64,000 nucleotides of DNA from Paucimonas lemoignei (GTDB taxonomy: Bacteria > Pseudomonadota > Gammaproteobacteria > Burkholderiales > Burkholderiaceae_D): positions 677,523 to 741,522 of the forward strand of contig NZ_SLZQ01000001.1 of the NCBI RefSeq assembly GCF_004342585.1, given 5' to 3'. Shown piece by piece: positions 36,264-45,239 of the stretch. The translations under genes were made by a program, and so were the position numbers. The notes under the pieces are model-generated. The model did no database searches. It saw only the letters and a list, made by a program, of their open reading frames with translations, and was not told where the DNA came from. How positions within the stretch are numbered: the stretch's first letter is position 1; the number at the start of each line of letters is the position of its first letter.

Positions 36264-36450
36264 GGGTAACTCCTGAAATGTTACCGTCGCTGCGCCGTGC
36301 CTGCTCGACCCGTCACCGCGCACGAAAACGTGCGGGCAAAATACAGGCCGCTCGGGGACGATGGGAAGGGGGTTATGCGCTACGACGGTGGAAATTAGTT
36401 AAACCGTACGATTATAGCGCAAAAGCCCTTTTCGAGCAAAGCTGGTGGTT

Positions 36451-37713
36451 CTAATTCTGCCCTTGAGCTTGCCGCATCAGCAGCTCGACGAGAGGCTGCA
36501 GCTCATCAGACAATTCCTGCATATGTTGCAATACCTTGTCCTGCTTGCCTTCTTTAATCCAGCGCACCAGGGTCGATAATTCAATCGGCTCCGCCGGCTG
36601 ATTATCTTGCGCGTCCTGCGGCTGATGAAATGACAGGGTGGAGCGCACAACAACCGCGCCCTGCTCTTCTTTTGTGGCGACCGGCGCCTCAACCGGAAGA
36701 ACAGCCGGCAGGCGACCATCCCGGCCGAACGCCAGTTCTTCTTCGGTGCCCACTACGCCCGTAGTAGCCAGATTCAGGCCCAGTTGCGCCCGGCGTTTAG
36801 CAGTTTCTTTCAATTCCGCCAGACTCGGCCTGACTTCGCCTTCTTCGTAACGCTCCGACAGGGACGCCACTCCACAGCTGGCGATGAACGACATATGCTC
36901 GTCGCGCACCATGTTGGCATTGGAAATTGCGCGGCAGATGCGCTGGGCGAAATTGCGCGCCGCGTCGAAGTGAATACTGCCGGTCGCCAGCGTGAATTCC
37001 GCCTCGCCAGTCTGTGCAACTCGGTCGGACTGGCGGATGGTACGCTGCAATAACTGGCCAACGGCATGCACGACAGAAGGAGGCGGCATCATGACCTGGC
37101 CGTCAAGCTGGTTGTGCCGCAAGCCGACCATGACATTCAGGATGACGAAGTTCTTCCGGTTGCCTAAAGCGATGGTCAACGCCTTTTGCGCATGCGAATC
37201 CAGGCCTTCCGGCGTTGCCAGCTGCAATTGGGGGGCGGAATTGACGTTCTTGGCCAGCACTTCCAGGCTGCGCTCGAATTCGCGCTGCGTATTCACCAGC
37301 TTGGCCAGTACATCCAGGCGCGACAATAACTGCGCCGTATCGATGCCTTTGGTGATCAGATCATTGGCGCCCGCGGCCTTGGCACGATCGCGTTCGGATT
37401 GTTCGTCGCTTCCCGATACAACCACGACAGGGAGGTTACGGATCCGGCTGATTTCCGAAGAGCGGATACGCTTGAGCAAGCCGTAGCCATCCAGCCGAGG
37501 CATGGACAGGTCGGTAATGACGACGCGGATATTCGGGTCGATCAGCAAAGTTTCCCAGGCTTCTTCGCCGTTCAGCGCTTCGCGGAAGTCGAACATGCCC
37601 TGGATATGCTTGATTAGCGTTGCCCGTACGATCCTGGAATCATCTGCGATCAGGACGCGAGGCTTGACCGGAATGTCATTTGGAGGATGTCTAAGCATGC
37701 TACACGGAAACAT
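36451..37713 (-). CDS. Response regulator with degenerate GGDEF domain
   Basis: A 420-residue cytoplasmic protein. The receiver domain (about 18-135) has the acidic pair in LIADDSRIVRATL, the phosphorylatable aspartate in VITDLSMPRLDGYG and the lysine in DLITKGID. A GGDEF-like domain (about 180-310) follows, but the signature reads GEAEF, so diguanylate cyclase activity is unlikely. The C-terminal 100 residues are Q/E-rich and unassigned. No histidine kinase is adjacent. Start alternatives are ATG at 37713 or 37698; neither has a clear ribosome site. Confidence 0.8.
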   Translation of the reverse strand: MFPCSMLRHPPNDIPVKPRVLIADDSRIVRATLIKHIQGMFDFREALNGEEAWETLLIDPNIRVVITDLSMPRLDGYGLLKRIRSSEISRIRNLPVVVVSGSDEQSERDRAKAAGANDLITKGIDTAQLLSRLDVLAKLVNTQREFERSLEVLAKNVNSAPQLQLATPEGLDSHAQKALTIALGNRKNFVILNVMVGLRHNQLDGQVMMPPPSVVHAVGQLLQRTIRQSDRVAQTGEAEFTLATGSIHFDAARNFAQRICRAISNANMVRDEHMSFIASCGVASLSERYEEGEVRPSLAELKETAKRRAQLGLNLATTGVVGTEEELAFGRDGRLPAVLPVEAPVATKEEQGAVVVRSTLSFHQPQDAQDNQPAEPIELSTLVRWIKEGKQDKVLQHMQELSDELQPLVELLMRQAQGQN

Positions 37714-37819
37714 TAACTATGCTGGCACTCTATATGGAAGGAAATTGATTGGCAACAATTTTTGACAGTAACAACGCTTTCGCTTACATTCGCTGTGTCA
37801 ATTTGCATAAATTATCAAA

Positions 37820-38374
37820 ATGATAATTTTCAATCATTCTCATCGATTTCGTCATTGCGTGCTGTATTCGGTGCTGGCGGGCGCTATGCTGGTCAGCCAA
37901 CCGGCTGCGGCTGTCGAGAGCATGGATGATCCGATGTTGCCGCAGTTGAGCGCACCGGTCAGCAGATTCAAGGAATTCACCAATCGCGCATCGGAAGTAG
38001 CTTTGCAAGCCATGAGCATGATCGGCATAAGGTACAAGATGGGCGGCAATTCGCCGGAGACCGGACTCGATTGCAGCGGACTGGTACGCCACGTTTTCAA
38101 GCAAGCCTGGGGAACGGTATTGCCCCGTACGGCGGAAGAAATCAGCCGGGCCGGTGAGCAGGTGGACCGGCATGAGCTGCGCCCCGGCGACCTGGTGTTC
38201 TTTAACACCCTGCGCCGCAGCTTTTCCCATGTCGGAATCTATCTGGGAAATAACAAGTTCATTCACTCGCCTTCCGCCGGCGGCCAGGTGCGCATCGAAG
38301 ATATGGATGTGGCCTATTGGAAGGCGCGATTCAATGGCGCCCGCCGCATCAACGAGCCTGAAAGCAGCAATTAA
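37820..38374 (+). CDS. NlpC/P60 family (C40) secreted peptidase
   Basis: A 184-residue protein with a signal peptide (about 1-32, ending QPAAA). Its NlpC/P60 domain (about 55-170) probably cuts peptidoglycan peptide stems. The catalytic cysteine is in GLDCSGLVRHVF (about 82-93), the first histidine is in SHVGIYLGNN, and the polar third residue is the His of KFIHSPSAGG. It may be outer-membrane or periplasmic. There is no clear ribosome site at 37820. Confidence 0.88.
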   Translation: MIIFNHSHRFRHCVLYSVLAGAMLVSQPAAAVESMDDPMLPQLSAPVSRFKEFTNRASEVALQAMSMIGIRYKMGGNSPETGLDCSGLVRHVFKQAWGTVLPRTAEEISRAGEQVDRHELRPGDLVFFNTLRRSFSHVGIYLGNNKFIHSPSAGGQVRIEDMDVAYWKARFNGARRINEPESSN

Positions 38375-38382
38375 GCTGCTTT
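38361..38382. terminator. Bidirectional hairpin between convergent genes
   Basis: AAAGCAGC (38361-38368) pairs with GCTGCTTT (38375-38382), overlapping the stop codon of the NlpC/P60 gene. The T tract is short in both directions, so termination strength is uncertain. Confidence 0.5.
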
Positions 38383-38402
38383 AATTTCCGACATCGCTTC
38401 CT

Positions 38403-39338
38403 TTAACGCTGGCGCATTGCCTGCAGTTTTTGCCTGATTTCAGCCAGCTGGGCCAGCGCCGCCTGTTCGCCGGCCAGAATCGCCAAATTGCGTCCGCCGA
38501 AATCGGCCCCCTTCATCGTACCCAGGTTCGGCTTGATCACTACGTCAGCCTCTTTCAGCTCGTACTGATTGATGCTCTGCCCCATGATTGCAAACGTCTG
38601 CAGCAAGACTTCCAGAGAAGAGGAAGCAGGCTGGACGTTCGGCTGCGAGGAAATATTCACGGCGATGACAAAGTCGGCCCCCATTTCACGGGCGATCCGC
38701 ACCGGCACCGGCGAGACAAGGCCACCATCGACATAAGTATGGGTTCCGACCTGCACCGGCTGGAACACGCTGGGCACCGCCGAGGAAGCGCGCACCGCGA
38801 GGCCGGTATTCCCCTTGCGGAACACCATCGGCGTACCGCTACGCAAATCGGTAGCCACCGCACCGAAAGGAATTTTCATTTTTTCCAGCGGCAGGTCGTG
38901 CACGGCCTTATTGATATAGTTTTGCAGGGCCTCGCCTTTGAAAACACCACTCGAGCGCGAGAAGAGCGGGACGGACCAATCCGAAATGGCTCCCTCCTCC
39001 ATTTCCAGCGCCATCTTTTGCAAGGTAAAGCCGTTGTTACCTGCGGCATAAAGCGCGCCGACCACGCTGCCCGCACTGGTGCCGACGACGATATCCGGAA
39101 CGATGCCCTGCGATTCCAGTATCTTGATGACGCCGATGTGGGCAAACCCGCGCGCGGCTCCGCCTCCCAGCGCCAAACCGATCTTTACAGGGCGGGGAGG
39201 CTTGGGTTGCGCAATTGCTACTGGCAGCGCCGTCGACGGCGGAGCGCTCGACACGATGGGAGCGGGAGTGCTGCAGGCACCAAGTACGGCAATAAGGGAA
39301 AACAGGATAGAAAAAACACGAATGCGAACAAATAACAT
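38403..39338 (-). CDS. Patatin-like phospholipase lipoprotein
   Basis: A 311-residue protein with a lipoprotein signal (VLGAC, Cys22) followed by a proline- and serine-rich linker. The patatin domain (about 52-265) has the oxyanion loop LALGGGAARGFAH, the nucleophile serine in VGTSAGS and the partner aspartate in YVDGGLVSPVP. It resembles the RssA group of bacterial patatins but is exported and probably lipid-anchored. Substrates are unknown. Confidence 0.88.
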   Translation of the reverse strand: MLFVRIRVFSILFSLIAVLGACSTPAPIVSSAPPSTALPVAIAQPKPPRPVKIGLALGGGAARGFAHIGVIKILESQGIVPDIVVGTSAGSVVGALYAAGNNGFTLQKMALEMEEGAISDWSVPLFSRSSGVFKGEALQNYINKAVHDLPLEKMKIPFGAVATDLRSGTPMVFRKGNTGLAVRASSAVPSVFQPVQVGTHTYVDGGLVSPVPVRIAREMGADFVIAVNISSQPNVQPASSSLEVLLQTFAIMGQSINQYELKEADVVIKPNLGTMKGADFGGRNLAILAGEQAALAQLAEIRQKLQAMRQR

Positions 39339-39450
39339 GGCAGCACGGCTATCGCGGAAATGCGATTAAGCAAGAAAAGAATACCTGAATTGTGCTGCGT
39401 AGAAACGAAACGCGCAATCTTGCTGTCAATGCAAGACTCCGCTCGGCGGA

Positions 39451-40770
39451 TTATCCCTTGTGTTCCGGGAGTCGGCCATTTTCATAATAAATACTATTTT
39501 TCTGGAACTTGGCGATGAATACACTGCCTTCTTCGGCGATCGATTCAATCGCAAGCGTGGCATTGTGGCGCAGCAAGGTATGCTTGACGATGGCGAGTCC
39601 CAATCCCGTGCCCTGCGTTTCCCGTGAACGGCTTTTATCCACGCGATAGAAGCGCTCGGTCAGCCGAGCGAGGTGTTCGGGACTGATGCCAATGCCGGAA
39701 TCGCGCACGGAAAACTGCGGCCCCTCCTCCGTCTCTGCCCACACCAGATCGATCTTTCCGGAAGCCGGCGTATAACGAATGGCATTCGTCACGAGATTGG
39801 TGAAAGCGCTGCGCAGTTCTTCGACATTGCCCTTGATATCCGGCCCGGTCACGGTGAGGCTTATGACATGACGACCTCCCGACAGCACGTTCGCTTCGCG
39901 ATGGATTTGTTCCAGCAATGCCTTGATGTCGACCCGTTCCGCATGCAGCGGCAGATCGGCGGACTCCAGGCGGCTTAGCGTCAGCATGTCTTCCACCAGG
40001 TTCTGCATGCGCTGGCCCTGCTCGCTCATCAGCTTGATGTGCGCCTGGCGCGTGGCGGGATCGAGATTCGGCTGGGCGGCGATTTCGAGGAAGCCGTTAA
40101 TCACGGTCAGCGGCGTGCGCAATTCATGCGAAGCATTGGCGATGAAGTCGCGGCGCATCTTGTCGATCCGCTCGGATTCGGTGGCATCGTGCGTCACCAG
40201 GATCTGCCGGCGATTTTCGAAGGGAATGATATGGGCCACCAGCTTGCGGCCGCGCAGGGTAAGCGTCAGCGGCTCGTCGTAACGCCCCAGGATGATGTAA
40301 TCCATGAATGCCGGATGGCGGACGAGATTGGTGACGCGCATGCCCTTGTCGCGCTCCAGGTCAAGCCCGAGATGCGCCTGCGCGACGGGGTTGCACCATT
40401 CCAGAAACAGGACGTCATCCATGATGACCACGCCATCGGGGAGCAGACTCATGGCCTGCCGAAATCGCGCCAGCCATTCCGCCAGTTCGGCCTGGTTACG
40501 TTCGTCGTCGCGCCGCATCTTGTACAGGCGCGCAAAGACGTCCGTCCAGGCACCGAACCCATCCGGCATTTTTTTGCTTTCCGGATTATCCAGCCAGTTG
40601 TCGAGCCGGTTCAAATAGTACAACTGCAGAAAAGCCAGCACCGTCACAGCCAGAAAAGCAAAAGCCAGGCCCGTTATCGGGCCGAAAAATGCCCATACGA
40701 TGCCTGCGCCGATAATGACTAGCAGCAGCCGTAGTGCGGCGGGAATCCAGAACAGCAGTTGCGGGTTCAT
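39451..40770 (-). CDS. phoR: Phosphate regulon sensor histidine kinase PhoR
   Basis: A 439-residue membrane kinase. Two N-terminal hydrophobic helices (about 8-50) with the DUF3329-type region are followed by a PAS domain (about 100-195) and HisKA with the phospho-histidine in RRDFIANASHELRTPLT (about 208-224). A HATPase domain follows, with the N box in NLVTNAIRYTP and a G box in GTGLGLAIVKH. It overlaps phoB by four bases. The protein partner phoB and the pst genes upstream fix the identity. Confidence 0.95.
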   Translation of the reverse strand: MNPQLLFWIPAALRLLLVIIGAGIVWAFFGPITGLAFAFLAVTVLAFLQLYYLNRLDNWLDNPESKKMPDGFGAWTDVFARLYKMRRDDERNQAELAEWLARFRQAMSLLPDGVVIMDDVLFLEWCNPVAQAHLGLDLERDKGMRVTNLVRHPAFMDYIILGRYDEPLTLTLRGRKLVAHIIPFENRRQILVTHDATESERIDKMRRDFIANASHELRTPLTVINGFLEIAAQPNLDPATRQAHIKLMSEQGQRMQNLVEDMLTLSRLESADLPLHAERVDIKALLEQIHREANVLSGGRHVISLTVTGPDIKGNVEELRSAFTNLVTNAIRYTPASGKIDLVWAETEEGPQFSVRDSGIGISPEHLARLTERFYRVDKSRSRETQGTGLGLAIVKHTLLRHNATLAIESIAEEGSVFIAKFQKNSIYYENGRLPEHKG

Positions 40771-41456
40771 TTTTCAGAAAGCATGTAGCCGACGCTGCGC
40801 ACCGTCTTGATCAGGGATTCGGCATCCTTCAGCGCCTTGCGCAGGCGCAGCACATGCACATCGACCGTGCGTTCTTCAATCACGGCATGGTCGCCCCAGA
40901 CCTTGTCGAGAAGCTGGTTGCGTGAGAAGACGCGTTCCGGATGCACCATGAAGAACTTCAACAGGCGGTATTCGGCATGGCCGATCTCGATCTTTTCTCC
41001 ATTCAGCGTGACGGTGTGGCTGCCCGGATCGAGCGTGACCGGGCCGATGGAAATCAGGTCTTGCGCATGCTCAGGGCTCTTGCGGCGCAACAGCGCCTTG
41101 ATACGCGCCGCCAGTTCGCGCGGCGAGAATGGCTTGGTGATGTAATCGTCGGCCCCCTGGTCGAGCCCGGCGACCTTGTCTTCTTCCATGCTTTTCGCCG
41201 TCAGCATGATGACTGGCAGCGACTGCAGCTGGCGGTCGGCACGGATGCGCGACAGCAGGCGGATGCCGGCCTGGTCGGGCAGCATCCAGTCCAGCAACAC
41301 CAGGTGCGGCGTACGGCGCTGCAGACATTCCCAGGCTTCGCCGGCGGTATGCACGGCGAGCGTTTGCCAGCCAGCCTCTTTCAGGGTAAAACTGACCAGC
41401 TCGACGATCGAGGGTTCGTCTTCGACAATGAGAATCGTGGTTTTATCGGCCGACAT
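40767..41456 (-). CDS. phoB: Phosphate regulon response regulator PhoB
   Basis: A 229-residue OmpR-type regulator. The receiver domain (about 6-120) has ILIVEDEPSIVEL, the phosphorylatable aspartate in LVLLDWMLPDQAGI and the lysine in YITKPFSPRE. The winged-helix DNA-binding domain (about 130-228) binds Pho boxes. It lies nine bases after phoU and overlaps phoR. Confidence 0.96.
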   Translation of the reverse strand: MSADKTTILIVEDEPSIVELVSFTLKEAGWQTLAVHTAGEAWECLQRRTPHLVLLDWMLPDQAGIRLLSRIRADRQLQSLPVIMLTAKSMEEDKVAGLDQGADDYITKPFSPRELAARIKALLRRKSPEHAQDLISIGPVTLDPGSHTVTLNGEKIEIGHAEYRLLKFFMVHPERVFSRNQLLDKVWGDHAVIEERTVDVHVLRLRKALKDAESLIKTVRSVGYMLSEK

Positions 41457-41465
41457 AAATTTCGG

Positions 41466-42161
41466 TCATTGTTCCAGTTTGGTAGTGACGTAGTCGCTGT
41501 GCCGGATATCCTTGCCTTCGACGACATAAACTACGTATTCCGCAATGTTCGTGGCATGGTCGCCGATACGCTCGATCGCCTTCGCCACCCAGATAGCGTC
41601 CAGGGCCGTCGAAATCGTGCGAGGATCTTCCATCATGTAAGTGATCAGGCTGCGCATGATGATACTGTATTCATGATCGATGATGGCATCTTGCGCGATC
41701 AGCCTGGTCGCCTGCTTTTCATCCTTGCGGGCGAAGGCATCCAGCGCTTCGTGCAACAACTCCTTCGCGCGTTCGGCGATGACGCGCACGAATTCGTACT
41801 GGTTCAGCCCATTGCCGCGCTCAGCCTGGTTCGATGCTACCCGCGCGATCTTCACGGCTTCGTCGCCGATGCGTTCGAGATCGGTGATTATCTTGACGGT
41901 CGACATCACCATGCGCAAATCGTTAGCAGCCGGCTGGCGCTTGACGATGAGGTGGTTGCAGGTATCGTCAAGCAGGATTTCGAGGCGATTGACCTGCTCA
42001 TCCCCATTGATCACCTGCTGCGCCAGCTCCCTGTCGCCGTTGCGGAAGCTGCGCATCGCATCCTGGAACTGGCTTTCCACCAGCCCGCCCATCTGCAAGA
42101 CCCTGGAACGGATGGTTTCCAGATCCATGTCGTATTGTTTGGAAGAGTGCTCGCCCGTCAT
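41466..42161 (-). CDS. phoU: Phosphate signalling protein PhoU
   Basis: A 231-residue all-helical protein of two PhoU repeats (about 15-105 and 120-210), each with metal-binding E/D patterns (ERIGDEAVKIAR in the first, ERIGDHATNIAEY in the second). It couples the Pst transporter to PhoR and dampens the regulon when phosphate is plentiful. It lies 30 bases after pstB. Confidence 0.96.
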   Translation of the reverse strand: MTGEHSSKQYDMDLETIRSRVLQMGGLVESQFQDAMRSFRNGDRELAQQVINGDEQVNRLEILLDDTCNHLIVKRQPAANDLRMVMSTVKIITDLERIGDEAVKIARVASNQAERGNGLNQYEFVRVIAERAKELLHEALDAFARKDEKQATRLIAQDAIIDHEYSIIMRSLITYMMEDPRTISTALDAIWVAKAIERIGDHATNIAEYVVYVVEGKDIRHSDYVTTKLEQ

Positions 42162-42191
42162 ATCCCTGCTCCTTGCATCTCGTTGGCCGGC

Positions 42192-42977
42192 TTAACCGAA
42201 ACGGCCGGTGATGTAATCCTGGGTCTCTTTCTTTACCGGATTCATGAAAATCTGATCCGTCTCGCCGAATTCCACCAGCTCGCCCAGGTACATGTAGGCG
42301 GTATAGTCGGAACAGCGGGCTGCCTGCTGCATATTATGGGTGACGATGATGATGGTGTAATCCTCCTTGAGTTCGCCGATCAGTTCCTCGATCTTGACGG
42401 TCGAGATCGGGTCCAATGCCGAGGTCGGCTCGTCCAGCAGCAACACCTCGGGCTTGACCGCCACGCCGCGCGCGATGCACAGGCGCTGCTGCTGGCCGCC
42501 GGACAGCGACAGGCCGCTCTTGTTGAGCTTGTCCTTGACCTCACTCCACAGCGCCGCCTTTTTCAAGGCCCATTCGACGCGCTCATCCATCTCGCCCTTG
42601 GAAAGGTTTTCATACAGGCGCACGCCGAAGGCGATGTTTTCATACACCGACATCGGGAACGGCGTCGGCTTCTGGAACACCATGCCGATCTTGGCACGCA
42701 GCATGTTAACGTCCAAGCCTGCATCCAGAATGTTATGGCCGCGGTACATGATCCTGCCCTCGGCACGCTGGCCCGAATACAGGTCATACATGCGGTTCAT
42801 TGTCCGCAACAGGGTCGACTTGCCGCAGCCGGACGGGCCGATGAATGCGGTGACTTTTTTCTCATGGATGTCCAGGTTGATGTTCTTTAAGCCCTGGAAA
42901 CCCCCGTAGTAAAAATTCAGATTGCCGATTTCGATGGTCTTGACAGTGTCAGACATCGTTGCGAGATCACTCATCAT
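42192..42977 (-). CDS. pstB: Phosphate ABC transporter ATP-binding protein
   Basis: A 261-residue ABC ATPase. Walker A is GPSGCGKST (about 43-51), the signature [14 protein letters not shown] (about 153-166), Walker [13 protein letters not shown] (about 173-184), and the switch histidine is in [12 protein letters not shown]. The first two codons are both ATG, and a later ATG at 42956 is possible. It follows pstA by 12 bases. Confidence 0.96.
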   Translation of the reverse strand: MMSDLATMSDTVKTIEIGNLNFYYGGFQGLKNINLDIHEKKVTAFIGPSGCGKSTLLRTMNRMYDLYSGQRAEGRIMYRGHNILDAGLDVNMLRAKIGMVFQKPTPFPMSVYENIAFGVRLYENLSKGEMDERVEWALKKAALWSEVKDKLNKSGLSLSGGQQQRLCIARGVAVKPEVLLLDEPTSALDPISTVKIEELIGELKEDYTIIIVTHNMQQAARCSDYTAYMYLGELVEFGETDQIFMNPVKKETQDYITGRFG

Positions 42978-42989
42978 AAATTGGTCGTC

Positions 42990-43868
42990 TTATCGTTGCG
43001 TTTTTTGGCTGAACACCGTGCGCGCGAGAATATTCAGGGCCAGCACGCTGAAGGTCACCAGCAAGGCGCCGCCCCAAGCCAGGGAACGCCAGTTCTCATA
43101 CGGGCTCATGGCGAACTGGTAAATCACCACCGGCAGATTGGCCATTGGCTTGTTCATGTCGGCGTTGAAGAATTGATTGTTCAGTGCGGTAAAGAGCAGC
43201 GGCGCGGTTTCGCCGGAAATGCGGGCCACCGCCAGCAGCACGCCCGTTACCACCCCAGCCTTGACCGCGCGCAGGCGCACCATCATCGCCACCTTCCAGC
43301 GCGGCGCACCCAAAGCAAACGCCGCTTCGCGCAGGCTGTTGGGAACCAGCTTGAGCATGTTGTCCGTCGTGCGCACCACCACCGGAATGGCAATCAGCGA
43401 AATCGCGAAGGTGCCGGCCCAGCCGGAGAAGTGCTTGACGTTGGCGACATACACCGCATACACGAACAGGCCGATGACGATCGACGGCGCCGACAGCATG
43501 ATGTCGGTAACGAAGCGCGTGACCTGGGCAAACCAGCTTTCCTCGCCGTACTCGGCCAAATAGATGCCGGCGAGGATGCCGACCGGCGTGCTGATCAGGG
43601 TGGATGCACCCACCATCAGGAGGCTGCCGACTATCGCATTCATCAGGCCGCCGCCATCGCTATCCGGCGAAGGCGTCGTCTGCGTGAACAGGTCGACGCT
43701 GATGCCGCCGATCCCCTTGACCAGCAAGGTCCCGAGGATCCATATCAGAAATGCCAGTCCAATCAGCATCGCCATGAACGACAGCGCGATGCCAACGCGA
43801 TGCATCAGCAGGCGCTTGCGATAGACTGGATTGCCTATGCGCGAATTGAATGTGCTGCTCATGCTCAA
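42990..43868 (-). CDS. pstA: Phosphate ABC transporter permease PstA
   Basis: A 292-residue permease with six membrane helices. The EAA-type loop, [18 protein letters not shown] (about 206-223), contacts PstB. The ATG overlaps the pstC stop (ATGA), so the two permeases are coupled. Confidence 0.95.
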   Translation of the reverse strand: MSMSSTFNSRIGNPVYRKRLLMHRVGIALSFMAMLIGLAFLIWILGTLLVKGIGGISVDLFTQTTPSPDSDGGGLMNAIVGSLLMVGASTLISTPVGILAGIYLAEYGEESWFAQVTRFVTDIMLSAPSIVIGLFVYAVYVANVKHFSGWAGTFAISLIAIPVVVRTTDNMLKLVPNSLREAAFALGAPRWKVAMMVRLRAVKAGVVTGVLLAVARISGETAPLLFTALNNQFFNADMNKPMANLPVVIYQFAMSPYENWRSLAWGGALLVTFSVLALNILARTVFSQKTQR

Positions 43869-44887
43869 GCTCCTTCCTTGCGCGCCATGCCCAGCAACAT
43901 CAGTTTTGCCGCCGATAACACGATGAACGTAATCGCAAACAGGATCAGGGCCAGCGCAAACAGCGATGAAATATGTAGCTCGGAGGATGCTTCCGCGAAC
44001 TCATTGGCCAGGGTCGACGCGATGCTGTTCCCCGGCGAGAAGAGCGACCACGACAGCTTGTGGGCATTGCCGATGACGAAAGTGACGGCCATGGTTTCGC
44101 CCAGCGCGCGTCCCAGGCCCAGCATGACGCCGCCGACCACGCCGTTTTTCGTATAAGGCAGGACGATCTTGCGCACCACTTCCCACTTGGTGCAACCGAG
44201 TCCATATGCCGATTCCTTCAGCATGGTGGGTACGACTTCAAACACGTCGCGCATCACCGAGGAAATGAAGGGAATGATCATGACCGCAAGGATGAGTCCG
44301 GCAGTCAGGATGCCCATGCCCATCATCGGCCCCGAAAACAGCACGCCGACTACCGGCAATTGTCCGAGCGTGTGTTTCAGAAAAGGCTGGGCATATTCGG
44401 CAAACAGAGGGGCGAATACGAACAAGCCCCACATGCCGTAAATGATGCTGGGCACGCCGGCAAGCAATTCGACTGCGGTCCCGAGCGGGCGCTTCAGCCA
44501 TGCCGGACAAATCTCTGTCAGGAAGAGCGCGATGCCGAAACTCAAAGGAAAGGCGATCAACAGCGCGATGATAGAGGTGGCCAGCGTACCGGCGATGGCG
44601 ATCAACGCGCCGTACTGGTCATTGACCGGATCCCATTCGACGGTGGTAATGAATTTCAAGCCGAATTCGCGAAACGCAGGCAAGGAGCCGATCACCAGCG
44701 AGACAATATTCCCGGCCAGCACCAGCAGCACCAGCAGGGCAAAGCCCATGGTAATTTTATGAAACAGGAAATCCTGCCAGCGCTGCCGTCGCATGACACC
44801 GGCTAGCGCGGCGCTGCCGATGCCGGAACGCTGAGCAGGAATGGATGGCTTGGACGCTGCCATGCTGAAAGAGGAAGGATCGTTCAT
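43865..44887 (-). CDS. pstC: Phosphate ABC transporter permease PstC
   Basis: A 340-residue permease from ATG at 44887 ([14 protein letters not shown]); a TTG 22 codons earlier is possible. There are six main membrane helices with a large periplasmic loop, and the EAA-type loop is [17 protein letters not shown] (about 232-248). It is the first gene of the pst-pho cluster here. No pstS precedes it; the periplasmic binding protein must be encoded elsewhere. Confidence 0.93.
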   Translation of the reverse strand: MNDPSSFSMAASKPSIPAQRSGIGSAALAGVMRRQRWQDFLFHKITMGFALLVLLVLAGNIVSLVIGSLPAFREFGLKFITTVEWDPVNDQYGALIAIAGTLATSIIALLIAFPLSFGIALFLTEICPAWLKRPLGTAVELLAGVPSIIYGMWGLFVFAPLFAEYAQPFLKHTLGQLPVVGVLFSGPMMGMGILTAGLILAVMIIPFISSVMRDVFEVVPTMLKESAYGLGCTKWEVVRKIVLPYTKNGVVGGVMLGLGRALGETMAVTFVIGNAHKLSWSLFSPGNSIASTLANEFAEASSELHISSLFALALILFAITFIVLSAAKLMLLGMARKEGA

Positions 44888-45045
44888 GATCAGCCTGCTT
44901 GCTGACTGCGATTCGGCCGGCATGGATTTACCCGACGGCCTTGCCGAAAGCAATTACTGCCAGGGATTTGGTATAGGAAGCGAGTCGCATGGAGTACACC
45001 TGAAAGAAGATTGTTCTTTGACAGGAGGTACTCTAAATGGCAAAT

Positions 45046-45063
45046 ATGACGACTTCATGACAT
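45046..45063 (-). promoter_or_regulatory. Pho-box-like site upstream of pstC
   Basis: Read on the minus strand: ATGTCAT-GAAG-TCGTCAT, two 7-base repeats with a 4-base spacer, matching the CTGTCAT-N4-CTGTCAT PhoB consensus at 6/7 and 5/7. It points towards pstC, about 160 bases upstream of its start. A weak TAGAGT -10-like element follows ten bases further on. The gap 44888-45239 holds no gene. Confidence 0.55.
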
Positions 45064-45083
45064 GAAAATTACCGGAAACGGCA

Positions 45084-45122
45084 AGATGACAAGCCAGCAA
45101 AGACTTGTCATCTTTCTGTCAT
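45084..45122 (+). promoter_or_regulatory. Second Pho-box-like site with inverted repeat
   Basis: On the plus strand TTGTCAT-CTTT-CTGTCAT (45105-45122) matches the PhoB consensus at 6/7 and 7/7. The first half also belongs to a perfect 10-bp inverted repeat (AGATGACAAG 45084-45093 with CTTGTCATCT 45104-45113). It points away from pstC although no plus-strand gene follows, so it may be an auxiliary PhoB site or a terminator-like stem for the DUF445 gene. Confidence 0.45.
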
Positions 45123-45239
45123 ATGTCGACTTCGGCATTTTTTCCGCGCTGGCATGGCATCCAGGGCCATATTTCCCGCTGCAGGCACTTCGGCAGAATG
45201 GCAGGCCGGCAGCAATTACGTTGCAAGAAACTCCGATTA

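Noticed and set aside
37800..37845. Fur-box-like GATAAT repeats around the start of the NlpC/P60 gene
   Set aside because: The hexamers are not at the Fur spacing and lie within the coding start; no iron-related gene nearby.
40941..42890. 649-codon plus-strand ORF opposite phoB, phoU and pstB
   Set aside because: Antisense shadow of three clear phosphate genes.
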